Below are positions 12,201 to 21,139 of a DNA stretch of 64,000 nucleotides, piece after piece. The DNA comes from Platynereis dumerilii. Its lineage: Eukaryota; Annelida; Polychaeta; Phyllodocida; Nereididae. The stretch covers positions 50,070,650 through 50,134,649 of the forward strand of contig JAPTHN010000010.1 of NCBI GenBank assembly GCA_026936325.1, in the 5' to 3' direction. Numbering within the stretch: position 1 is the first letter of the stretch; every line of letters starts with the position of its first letter. The notes under the pieces were generated by a model that did no database searches, was not told the origin of the DNA, and saw nothing but the letters and a program-made list of their open reading frames with translations. The position numbers and the translations under genes are program-made.

Positions 12201-15200
12201 ATGCAGTAATCACAAAAAGCCCAGAATCTGCTCTAATCAGCATCTTAATTGAATGTTTCAGTTATTACAATAAGAGCTAGTGTGTCGTTTAAGACTGTTG
12301 CCATAGCAACCTACATCTTTTAGGACAGTATGGCAAAATTATGACACAAAATAAGCGATAATCTCTGAACAAAGTTGCAATTTGACTGTGAAAAGCAACA
12401 ATGCCTTCATTGCTTTTTTACAAATGAAGCATTTCAGTGAAAAGGAGATTTTCTCATCACAACCTTGATGTCATTTAAAAAAAAATTAATTGAAATTTAG
12501 TTAAAATGCCTGCATTATGCCTCAAGATTGTCAAGCAAAATTGTAACGTTATCGAAGAGCAATTTGTGTTGTAAATCATGTAAAAACTAGATCCAAATTC
12601 TGTGCTGTCATAACAAATACTCCAAAAATGTACTCCAAGGAGTATTTTAATCTAATATTTCAATCATCACGATAAGTACTTTACCCTCTAACATTCAGTT
12701 GCCATAGCAACCAACATCCATGGCGACAGACAGGCAGAATTTGACACAAAAGAAGTGAATATTGACAAACATAGTATCATTTTTTTTGCCAATTCCATTC
12801 ATGATTGTGTATATGCTATTATAAAAGGCCAATTGGAGTATATTTTGGCCTGTTTTGTGATGATTGGATAGCACTAGGTTCTATTGTTGTGTAATTTAGG
12901 CCTCGGATAGCGTCTCGATAACGCCACAATTTTTCTTGACATTGGTAGTGCATCAATCAAGTTTCTGGTACTGAAACTCACTTTTCAAAGATAAATATGA
13001 CACCATAGGAAGGCTGACAAAATATTCTTTCCATAGATTTGAAGATTAGTTCTACCACTGGCCTTTACAAGTGAAAATGCGGCAGATATGCTTAAAAAAC
13101 CATGAAATTTGAATAAATACATTCTATTTTGGAATGTTTTGAACATTTTAACCCTAAGTTTGATTTCATCACAAGGAGTAGGCATGTATGGGGTACAATT
13201 ATTGAAACAACTATTAATGATGTCTCCAAAATAACCTAATCAAAATAAATAAAATGTTGATTTCTAATAATTTATAAAAATGTTTGACTTTGGTTGCTAT
13301 GACAACTGTTTTGAAATTTTCCCCAGTGTTGAATTTTGTTGAATTTTTTTTGGTGAAACTACACAAAATGTCCTTTCTTGTGGTACCAAGAAACTGCTGT
13401 TATTACAAATTTCCTGATTCTGCCAATTTTTATTCAACTACAAGCTAAACATATGTAATTCATGTGTCAATGTATTTAGAAAGTTTCTTGAAATCTGTGC
13501 TTGTTATATACAAAGTTATGCAACTAAATCTCTGACATCACGGTTTTGAGATAAAGCAAAGTACAAATTTGAAAAACACACAGTTTTGAAAACGATAATA
13601 ATGTCATTACACTATTTTCGTCACAGTTCTACATCATTTTTCCTTAAAATATGTTACAGATGATTTCGTATTTGTAGACACTGAGAATGAATGTGTATTT
13701 TTTTTTCCCCTGTACTTCTTTTATTGGTAAAAGTGATTTTGATGTCCCGGTTATATGTTCTAGAAAAAAAATTCACATTCAGTGGCATTGTCCACAATTA
13801 TGATATCATCTGTAATAAAAAATGGTTTTCAGCTTTTAAAAATTAATATATATTGATGATTTTGCAACAAACCACTTCCAAATTAAGTGTGTCTTCAAAA
13901 TTTCTTTAATGTTATTAAATAATCAGATATTGTCAAGATATGTTGCTTAAGGTGACTCAAGTATGGTAGTTTGATCATACAGATTTTTCTAAAATTTTGC
14001 ACAGGTACTCTATGGGACCCATACATTCCAAAAATGAAAAATAAAAAAATAATTTCACCGACTCGTTTGGTTGCCATGGTAACAGCATGTTTGGCCAGAT
14101 GACTGCTTAAAAGTTATAAATAGAGTTTCTGGTTATGTACCACAGAATGAAGCATTACATGCATTTGTCACACAAAAATGTCAGAAATGTCTTCCCATGG
14201 ATGTAAACCAATACATTTGCGACACATTTTAAGAAAAAGGTAAAAATCCCTTTTTCTGTAAGAGCTCAAAGTGCACCAACACACTGATTTATTGCAGATT
14301 TTGCATGCATCAATTTTGGCAGTAATCGAATTTTAGGCAAACGATCATACAGATTTTTTTAAAAATTTGAATATATCATAAACAGGTTATTGTCAAACAA
14401 ATGTCCAAAAATAAAAAAAATTCACCGAGTCATTTTTTAACTGCAGTACCATGACTATGCCAATGTCAATTTAAAGAAATAAAGACAATTTTAGACACAG
14501 TTGACTGAAATTAGTTGAGAAAATTCTTTTGATAAAGACCAGAAAAAGAAACTTCGAACTAGCATAGAGTAGGTGTTACTGCATTCAATAAAAAAAAATT
14601 ATGCTTCTAGCTGCATTAGGTCTCATTTAAATAGCAAATTACTGGCTGCCATTCTGTTAAAAAGAAGAGAGCAGAAAATGGTAACGTCACAACTTTTTTA
14701 GGGCCTGCAGCAGTGGTGACGCTATGTTGTTAGGCAACCAGGCTGCTCAGAAGTATGTGCAGTGTACCACGATTGAGTCACCTTAAATGATTATTGAACA
14801 TGTGTGATTTGTCTCTGTAAAGTGAATATGAGCAGTCTACTGAATGATGAACATCTCGAAGCTGGATGGCATCAGACAGCATTGCCTAGGTGGTAAAACT
14901 GACCCAAATTCATGTTAGTATACATGATACACCGTTTTCCCAATTATTATGCAACCATGCTTTTTCGTGATATCTCCAAAAGAAATAATACTATTTGGAC
15001 ATCCTTTACACATGTACCGGGATAAATATTCCATATGTAGCCAATATCCCGTCAATTTTATCCAGTTCCATTGATGCTGTCTTATACGTATATCTATAGG
15101 AAATCGTAAAAAAAGCGGTTCCTTACTTGATTCAATATCTTCAGATGAAGTCGAAGTTAGAATCTGCGAGAAAAAGAAAAATATCCACATTAATAGGTAA

Positions 15201-15220
15201 ATGCTGAGGTTGGATATCAT
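277..15220 (-). CDS. Membrane C-type lectin receptor: signal peptide, PAN-like segment, two CTLDs, TM helix (6 exons)
   Basis: Exons (minus strand, in transcript order): 15220-14933, 9776-9467, 9126-9007, 3948-3715, 2511-2383, 431-277. All junctions are GT/AG and the phases match (0,1,1,1,1), giving 411 codons plus TAA at 279-277. Exon 1 starts with a hydrophobic signal peptide (MISNLSIYLLMWIFFFF) followed by a cysteine pattern loosely like PAN/apple domains (YMCKGCPNS). Exons 2-3 form CTLD1 (YKKAEEICNKYDLDVIAI, YWIGARR, ending TFLCRK). Exons 4-5 form CTLD2 (WFQARHYCKFHKGELF, YIGLQHQKWQW, then DGEEVIFSNW, LWSSVEC, FVICAR). The last exon encodes a linker, a TM helix (VFCVLLFLTVVLAGVAVYLV) and a tail of only a few residues, FKPPIE. 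No EPN or QPD motif is visible, so classic sugar binding through that motif is doubtful. The likely role is a cell-surface recognition receptor that signals through a partner, since the tail is too short to signal alone. The exon structure is well supported; the PAN label is weaker. Confidence 0.85.
432..1960. other. Last intron of the lectin receptor, 5' flank of MITE
   Basis: This is part of the intron between the CTLD2 and TM exons (432-2382). Apart from the MITE at 1966-2240 and a short TA-rich run near 1508-1530, I see no coding segment or recognisable repeat here. Confidence 0.6.
1966..2240. mobile_element. TA-flanked palindromic MITE (CACTGAAAA family), older copy
   Basis: The two halves are inverted copies: ATTGTCTAATATGTGTC and CAGACAATTGAATTG on the left reappear reverse-complemented on the right, down to a central TTTATTTCATTCTATTGATT hairpin. 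The ends read CACTGAAAA and, inverted, TTTAAGTG next to TA. It is the same family as the better-preserved copy at 15534-15814. It is non-coding and probably Tc1/mariner-mobilised, by inference from the TA target. Confidence 0.7.
2917..3126. mobile_element. hAT-type MITE (CATAGGCGTA family), 5' end lost
   Basis: The right end GGTACGCCTATG matches the terminal repeat of intact copies at 25242-25475 and 51831-52064. The body (GACATTTGCC, G-rich run, CTTTTTGCCC) also matches. The left terminal repeat is missing, so this copy is truncated or mutated. It lies in the intron between the two CTLD2 exons. Confidence 0.65.
3530..3675. repeat. Near-perfect 146 bp hairpin (71 bp arms, 4 bp loop)
   Basis: The left arm 3530-3600 and right arm 3605-3675 are reverse complements with two visible mismatches, separated by AAGC. 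The outer ends read TATTTGTTAGTTTTCATAG and its complement. It sits in a lectin receptor intron. It could be a tiny palindromic MITE or a recent inverted duplication, and the transcript would fold into a long stem. Confidence 0.9.
5070..7275 (+). mobile_element. 5'-truncated LINE with open reverse transcriptase frame (CR1/L2-type)
   Basis: The frame 5201-7072 is open for 623 codons. It shows the RT landmarks NYRPVSNCSFLDKFLE, SAYRQGHGTETALL, LLDLSAAFDTIDHAIL, GVPQGSVFGPILFSLY and the catalytic FADD (about residues 341-344). The C-terminal part (LHWLPVKIRVDFKILC, APALGNQLPAEL) is typical of CR1/L2-like elements. No endonuclease domain precedes it, so the copy is 5'-truncated, and it ends in an AT-rich tail (TTAAAATTAAATT) near 7260. 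The RT frame is uninterrupted, so the insertion is fairly young or the ORF was recently active. The clade assignment is by motif memory only. Confidence 0.85.
7348..7975 (-). mobile_element. LINE fragment: C-terminal part of a reverse transcriptase
   Basis: Two minus-strand frames encode consecutive parts of a LINE RT C-terminus: 7964-7776 (NFYKQFNIFRAKFQSV, LFVTFCTSLY) and 7803-7348 (VAYRKAIRTMWGLPYRTHC, ALLPCI). The change of frame near 7780-7800 shows the copy is broken. It is a different family from the LINE next to it and has the opposite orientation. No 5' part is present. Confidence 0.7.
9809..10132 (+). mobile_element. tRNA-derived SINE with (TATC)n tail
   Basis: The head has RNA polymerase III promoter boxes: an A box TAGTGGTTAAGG at 9824-9835 and a B box GTTCGAACCCC at 9873-9883. 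An unrelated body of about 200 bp follows (AGAACTGGGCTTAGAGGGCT near its end) and then a (TATC)n tail. It lies about 30 bp upstream of the CTLD1 exon acceptor of the minus-strand lectin gene. It is too divergent outside the boxes to be a working tRNA gene. Confidence 0.8.
10597..11126. mobile_element. Harbinger-like MITE (GGGACCATTCAG ends, TAA duplication)
   Basis: The ends are GGGACCATTCAGAATTTATG and, inverted, CATAAATTCTGAATGGTCCC, with GGGAGTTTTGCC inside and its complement on the right. TAA flanks both sides, which fits the 3 bp TWA target of PIF/Harbinger elements. It carries a minus-strand tRNA-derived SINE. A related copy lies at 35923-36253. Confidence 0.75.
10862..11034 (-). mobile_element. 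tRNA-derived SINE fragment nested in the MITE
   Basis: Read on the minus strand, the head has CTAGTGGTAGCGTGCTGG (A box) and GGTTCGAATCC (B box, plus-strand 10974-10984), with CTGCCAA where the anticodon loop would be. It is possibly derived from a glycine tRNA (GCC), by inference. The body runs on to about 10862. Confidence 0.6.
13951..14782. mobile_element. TTAA-flanked non-autonomous transposon (piggyBac/Kolobok-like target)
   Basis: The ends GGTGACTCAAGTATGGTA and, inverted, TACCACGATTGAGTCACC are flanked by TTAA at 13947-13950 and 14783-14786. The interior has a diverged direct repeat: GATCATACAGATTTTT followed by TTCACCGA occurs at about 13970-14060 and again at 14345-14430. No transposase frame is present. 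Confidence 0.75.
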
Positions 15221-15533
15221 ATTTCACAGAGAACTGACTTTTCCAAAATGAGCAATATTGTCATAATATTCATTAGCAGGCTATCGCTTGTTATCTCATA
15301 ATTTAATTCTGTAATAGACCACAGCTGATCACATCATCCTGGTATGACCATGTTCACTGGCTAATTGACGAGCATAAAATTACATAGACCTATATATATA
15401 TATATATACAGTGTTAATCAGTCATCAAACCATGAAAGGGTTGCAGGATGACTTGCTGGTACATGGGAATGTGATATTTTCATTGTTAATATTGATGAGA
15501 AGTGGTTTCCGTTTCAAATTTAGATTTTTAATG

Positions 15534-15814
15534 CACTGAAAAAAAAGGATTGTCTGATAACAGACAATAAATGTCCAATATGTGTCCGATCAAGCGATTG
15601 TCTAATACAGACAATTGAATTGTTCAAAATGTCAGAAATTGTTTGTTTCATTCAATTTATTGCCTGGTTCAAGCAATCAATTAAATGATACATACAAGTT
15701 CTTCGACATTTTGTCGGATTTTGAACAATTCAATTGTCTGGATTAGACAATCGCTTGATCGGACACATATTAGACATTAATTGTCTGTCATCAGACAATC
15801 CTTTTTTTTCAGTG
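15534..15814. mobile_element. TA-flanked palindromic MITE (CACTGAAAA family)
   Basis: The ends CACTGAAAAAAAAGGATTGTC and their inverted copy GACAATCCTTTTTTTTCAGTG enclose two long complementary halves (GAACAATTCAATTGTC and others). TA follows at 15815-15816 and TG, probably mutated TA, precedes it. It matches the copy at 1966-2240. It lies just upstream of the start of the minus-strand lectin gene. Confidence 0.8.
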
Positions 15815-15829
15815 TAGATTTATGAATAC

Positions 15830-16480
15830 AGGACTACAGTTGTCAACTATTCAATGGATCACACATTTTATAAAATTATTTTTTTTATGATCCACAATGC
15901 AGTGTAACTCCTGTGTGTAGAATTGTTTGTAACCGAAATATCATTATGCCAAAAATTATGAAGTTCAACCATTTCCTGTTTGTCTGTGACCTTGTTTATC
16001 ACATTTGGGTTTTTAAAAAAAAGAAATTTGACCTTAGTCATATCGCACACAAAATCCCCAAAATGTTGTCACTTTAGTTTCATTTTAAGCATAACAGTAA
16101 CAAAACACTTTCCAGATGTTGCGTTTAGTCAGTTTAGAGACGCATCAATGGAAATAATACATTTTACTGAACTTTCATTGAAGGTTTTTTAATAAAATTA
16201 TTCACATGATAAGTAAGAAATCTCTGCTAATAGCCTTTCAATTTCCAAATCAAAATACTAAATGGAACCTGTATTTTGCAGTTGGCGACGACTGTCACAA
16301 TTTTAAGTTCAAAAATTGCAAAAGAAAGGAAGAAAAAAATTCGGTACCAGCCATAACCTTGACGTTTATTTCCACTTTGTAATCTTTCTTTATTCAAAGC
16401 GCTGTATGAAAAGTATCGGCCTAAGTCAGTCCGCACAGCCTCTAAATTGACATGTCTCTGAAATTTAGTCTCAAGTTTCC
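15830..16480. other. No gene recognised
   Basis: This is intergenic sequence between the divergent lectin and cGAS-like genes. Only short frames without recognisable domains are present. No repeat family is evident by eye. Confidence 0.5.
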
Positions 16481-16481
16481 T

Positions 16482-16750
16482 CAGGGTTGCCGGAAGGAAT
16501 CGCGGGCGACAGGGGCGGTCCGATAAAAAAGGGCAAATCATATTCACGCCAATTTCACGTGACAAAATTTTAACAGATAGGCACTAATAATTTTGAAAAT
16601 ATATTTACTAATTTGTGCCTAAACTAGTAAAATAAGGCCTTATAATGTTTTTTCTTAAAGATCTAAAGGGCACCCTTGCCCCCCTGCCCCCCCTGGACAA
16701 GGGCAGGAGGGGCAATTGCCCATTCTGCCCCCCTTGTTCCGGCACCCCTG
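16482..16750. mobile_element. hAT-type MITE (CAGGGGTGCCGGAA family)
   Basis: The ends are CAGGGTTGCCGGAAGGAATC and TTCCGGCACCCCTG. The 8 bp flanks AGTTTCCT and AGTTTCTT match at 7 of 8 positions. It is clearly homologous to 49382-49662 (shared CGATAAAAAAGG, TAATAATTTTGAAAATATA, AAAGGGCACCCTTGCC). Confidence 0.85.
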
Positions 16751-16759
16751 AGTTTCTTG

Positions 16760-17970
16760 AATGCTGCCCCGATAGCTCCAGTGATGTGTCGCAGTGTGTC
16801 AGAAACTCTCTAGGCAGTGTGTTCTACCTTCACTACTCGAATGAGATATTATTTTTGAGGCGAAGCTTCAGCCCCTCGCTGATATGTACTTAAAGTCACC
16901 CTATTACCATGCGCCTCTGTATAGGCCTGCAGGCCTCCCTACAGGAGGCTAGAGGCTAAATCTGGAAAATTAGGCTGTTGAAACACGTCAGCAGAATGGG
17001 GACTAGCATCGCACATAGTAAAAGGCGGACAAACAAATTTGTGGAAAAGCGGGCCATGTGATTTCTTAATAAAATGTGGATGCACAGTCGTGGAACAAGA
17101 CACTTTTTGCGGGATCGGCCGTAATAAAATGTGGATGGGGTCAAATATGTGTGAAAAAGCTGAATTTGCTTTAAAATTCAAAGTTAATTTGAAGAAAATA
17201 AATGGGGATTTCAGGACATTGGTTTTGACTCTACAAAATAATATCAGTTTGGTGTGTGTGAGTGGAGTGCGGCAGGAGACAAACAGTTAAGTAGAACAAA
17301 TGGAACTTTTATATCTGGATTAGTCATAGGACACTACATAGTTATCTTTATTTAAAATGTTAATTTCAAAACAAAATAAAAACTTCGTCAATTCCCTTAA
17401 AGAGTTGAACTGAAGTGCTCAAACAATCCGTATTCATGCTTTTTGGAGAATGTCTTTTCTGAGCATTCTGGGAACAGTTTATTGTGGTATTGACATTTTG
17501 ACAAGAAACTAAGATAAGAAATCAGATAAGATAAGGACGCAAAATATAAGTTACTTCGGACTGTTCATGAGGTCTTGTTTTCAGTTTTAAAGACAAGCAC
17601 TATGTGTCTAGGATGGATTTATGAACAGATGGATGAATAGGCTTTACATCCTGTATTTACGCACTGACAACTAAGACAGGAGGAACAGCAATCAGGCTGA
17701 TCCACGTAAGATTTTAACCCCGTACTTGAAATGATGTAACCATGATACTACTGATGTTTTTATGTTTTTTTTATAATAATAAATAAATTTATTTTGTAAA
17801 GCGAAAATTCCACAATTGCTCTAACCGCTTGATTACAATAAATAGGTGTATAATAACATGTAAAAAATTAAGATTGTAAATATAAAAACAATGTTGCCAT
17901 TTATATTCCATATTAAATCATGAGCAAGAGTGTACAAATCAATTCTCCAGATTCGAAGTTTTAAAAGTAT
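16760..17970. other. No gene recognised
   Basis: Intergenic. The short open frames on both strands at 16939-17290 overlap each other and show no domain. No terminal repeats or tandem repeats were noticed. Confidence 0.5.
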
Positions 17971-17974
17971 CATA

Positions 17975-19010
17975 TAATGTTACCATTGACTTATTTCATG
18001 TTTCTGATGATGTTGCCATTGGTTATTTCATGTTTCTGGTGATGTTGCCATTGGTTACTTCATGTTTCTGGTGATGTTGCCATTGGTTATTTCATGTTTC
18101 TGATGATGTTGCCATTGGTTATTTCATGTTTCCGATGATGTTGCCATTGGCTTATTTCATGTTTATGATGATGTTGCCATTGGCTTATTTCATGTTTATG
18201 ATGATGTTGCCTTTGGCTTATTTCATGTTTATGATGATGTCGCCATTGGCTTATTTCATGTTTCTGGTGATGTTGCCATTGGTTATTTCATGTTTCTGAT
18301 GATGTTGCCATTTGTTATTTCATGTTTCCGATGATGTTGCCATTTGTTATTTCATGTTTATGATGATGTTGCCATTGGCTTATTTCATGTTTATGATGAT
18401 GTTGCCATTGGCTTATTTCATGTTTATGATGATGTTGCCATTGGCTTATTTCATGTTTATGATGATGTTGCCATTGGTTATTTCATGTTTCTGATGATGT
18501 TGCCTTTAGTTATTTCATGTTTCTGGTGATGTTGCCATTGGCTTATTTCATGTTTCTGTTGTGTTGCCATTGGCTTAATTCATGCTCTGATGATGTTGCC
18601 ATTGGCTTAATTCATGTTCTGATGATGTTGCCATTGGCTTAATTCATGTTTCTGGTGTTGTTGCCATTGGCTTAATTCATGTTTCTGGTGTTGTTGCCAT
18701 TGGCTTAATTCATGTTCTGATGATGTTGCCTTGGGCTCAATTCATGTTTCTAATGGGTGCCACTGGGTTACGTCATGTCTCTGGTGTTGTTGCCACTGGG
18801 TTATGTCATCTCTCTGATGATGTTGCCATTTGCTTATTTAATTTTTCTAATAATATTGCCACTAGCTTATTTCATTTTTCTAATGATGTTGCCACTAGCT
18901 TATTTCATTTTTCTAATGATGTTGCCACTGGCTTATTTCATTTTTCTAATGATGTTGCCACTGGCTTATTTTATTTTTTTGATGATGTTGCCTTTGGCTT
19001 AATTCATTTT
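17975..19010 (+). repeat. Minisatellite, 32-33 bp unit, about 32 copies
   Basis: The unit is close to GATGTTGCCATTGGCTTATT followed by TCATGTTTCTGAT. Variants are grouped by position: a MTTTATGATG type dominates the middle, an AATTCATG type 18570-18720, and a CATTTTTCTAATGATG type the end. Runs of identical variants suggest recent local expansion. The array ends at a T-rich AG (tttctttgcag) that could act as a splice acceptor at 19018. Open frames through it are an effect of unit length and are not treated as genes. Confidence 0.9.
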
Positions 19011-19018
19011 TCTTTGCA

Positions 19019-20643
19019 GAGCAACATGCCAATCAGCTCCAGATGATAATGGGGATCACAAAATTTATAGTAATAGCCAAGAAGCTGGTAGACGGAGCCT
19101 GGTAAGTTATGATCCCATACAACACGTCTTGGCCAAAACAATTATTATTAACAAATAATATCATTCTTATGTTTGTACAGCAGTCAACTTTTGAAGTTGA
19201 CGAAGAGTACCATCAGAGTAATCTTGATACAATCTATTCTGCCAGTAGTAGACTACCGGTACTGTATATTATGACAAAACAACCCAAGTCAGGGTCACAG
19301 AGCTGAAGTGTGAATTGATGTTATCAAGCCCAATTGGGCAAGAGTGATATTACTATCCTTCCAGAAAGTATGAAGAAGCGTAACAAAATGAAACACTGTA
19401 AGATGCAGCCAGCAGGGGCATATCTAGAAATGGTCACACAGCCGATCCTCCCTGCCTTTGCAAGAAGAATGAATCCATCCGACAAATAATTTGCAGTAAC
19501 AACTGTGTGTCCCCTACTTGAGACACCCTAGCTGTGCCACTGATAGCAAACAGAAAGCAACATCCAGATTAGGCAGTTTATGAGCAACAGTTGTTTATTG
19601 ACTTGCACAGCTTGTGATTTTCTTACTTTAGTTGCAAACACATGCAATGAACTGATATGCTAGTGTACTACCTCACAGATTTGATAAGACATCCTATGCA
19701 GAGTGAGCCATGATTGGCCGAACAACCTGTGACCTCACATGGAACACCTGGTTTCCAATGCTAACCTATGGGAAATGCCATATGATGTCTCACTTTCACA
19801 TAAAAAAAGGCACTTTCCACATACTTTCTGGAAGGATAGTAATTCATACAACAGCGAATGTGAAATTGTATGTCTTTAGTACTCTTTACTGGCTTGGATC
19901 TTTTCATTCGCATGTGATATTCAACTAATGCCAAATCTGAAAAATAATTTAATGAAGCTAAGAAATGACATTGTTTCGTTTTCCAGGCACAGGAGTAATG
20001 GAAGAATGTTGCAACTGGCAAAATCCAGAAGTACACAGAAGACCACTGGGATTTTGGAAAGCTTAAATGGACAAAACATTGTTCCCCAGATGTACCAGCC
20101 CTCAATTTCCAGGAAGCTTACAAAGGGAACAGACACTTCACTCCAAAAATATCCCTGTACCACATCTGTAATGGTACAGTGATATTGAAGCAAACACCTA
20201 CTGGATTTGTGATCTGTTAAAGCAGTTATTGTTTAAAAGGATCTATCTAATTTATTATTTATTTAAAAACTCTTCTGAATGAATGCATGAATGAATCTCT
20301 TTATAACGCTCCCTATGTACGGTACTCTCGGTGGTACTAGTTCCTTAAGCAACTATATGTTTCCGATTGTTGGCATGTGATCTTTCTAAGTGTTATGAAA
20401 TAACCATTTTTAAATTGTATGTCTGCCACATGTCTATCAATTGAATTCTTGTATTGACATACATTTCTGATATCTCTGCAGGCATAACTAAGAGAAAGCA
20501 ACAAAATATTTTACAGACCTTGTTTCCTGGACGTCACGGCGAGACATTTTTGAATGGTGAAGACCGAGGGTATATTTCTCGGAGACAGTATTCCAGACAA
20601 AAGAGTGACTCAGGTTCAAGGGAATCTGGTACCAAGCTGAAGG
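19019..20643 (+). CDS. Candidate 5' exons upstream of the cGAS-like gene (uncertain)
   Basis: Four acceptor/donor-bounded open segments were seen: about 19019-19101, 19179-19256, 19987-20150 and 20482-20643. Each starts after a pyrimidine-AG and ends at a GT site (for example CTGAAG|GTAACG at 20643). The third and fourth encode basic, serine-rich sequence (QSISRKLTKG-like; RRQYSRQKSDSGS). Phases do not chain cleanly to each other or to the frame that continues after 20991. They may therefore be non-coding leader exons, part of a damaged N-terminus, or chance. No domain is recognised. Confidence 0.3.
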
Positions 20644-21139
20644 TAACGAACCACTGCTCTATTCTCTTAGCTTCATTCTTCTGACTTCAATCTTCTAACT
20701 TTATGCTGGTTTTTTTTATTGTGTCAGATTTATTTTTGAAAGTTCATGTTTCTCTGATGATGTGTCTCTTACCAATTTCATTCAAATATAAATTAATACA
20801 CTTTCCAGATATGTTTTCTCTTGGGAGCTGGCCTCAGCTCAAGGTAATTGCAACTTGAAATTCATTCTTTTTACCAAAGTTCATTAATTTATGACTTCCC
20901 TGCAGTTCACATAATTTGGCTTTAAGATTTAAGGAAAGCCAATTTCGCGTTATAAGAATGCATCTTAATTTTTGTTTTGCAATTCTTGCAGCTTTTTCTG
21001 GTGGTTGAAAGGCAAAAGTACTCGCCCTCCAATATTTTGTATTGGGGAAGATGCCCGTCATTTGGGGCCCTTCGAATCAACAAATTTTTTCAAGTCACTT
21101 ACTGAGATCATTTCCAGTATTTTGAGAATCCGCTTCAAT

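Larger units (their letters stand above)
10240..13640. mobile_element. Large foldback element with ~0.7 kb inner arms and nested insertions
   Basis: The segment 11217-11885 (starting TAGTTGAATAAAAATTGG) returns reverse-complemented at 12789-13440 (ending CCAATTTTTATTCAACTA), with only scattered differences. Outside these, 10263-10340 (TTATTATCGTTTTCATAG, CCGTGACATCAGAG) pairs with 13545-13605, so the arms extend further. The left arm is interrupted by a Harbinger-like MITE (10597-11126). The 0.9 kb centre has diverged ~400 bp units each marked by TTGCCATAGCAACC. No transposase is seen. Exact outer ends and target duplication are not certain. Confidence 0.75.

Noticed and set aside
18312-19046. 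Hydrophobic repetitive frames (FMFMMMLPLAY, DDVATGLFHFSN)
   Set aside because: They arise from the 32-33 bp minisatellite unit; the frame changes between unit types and there is no start, splice or domain evidence.
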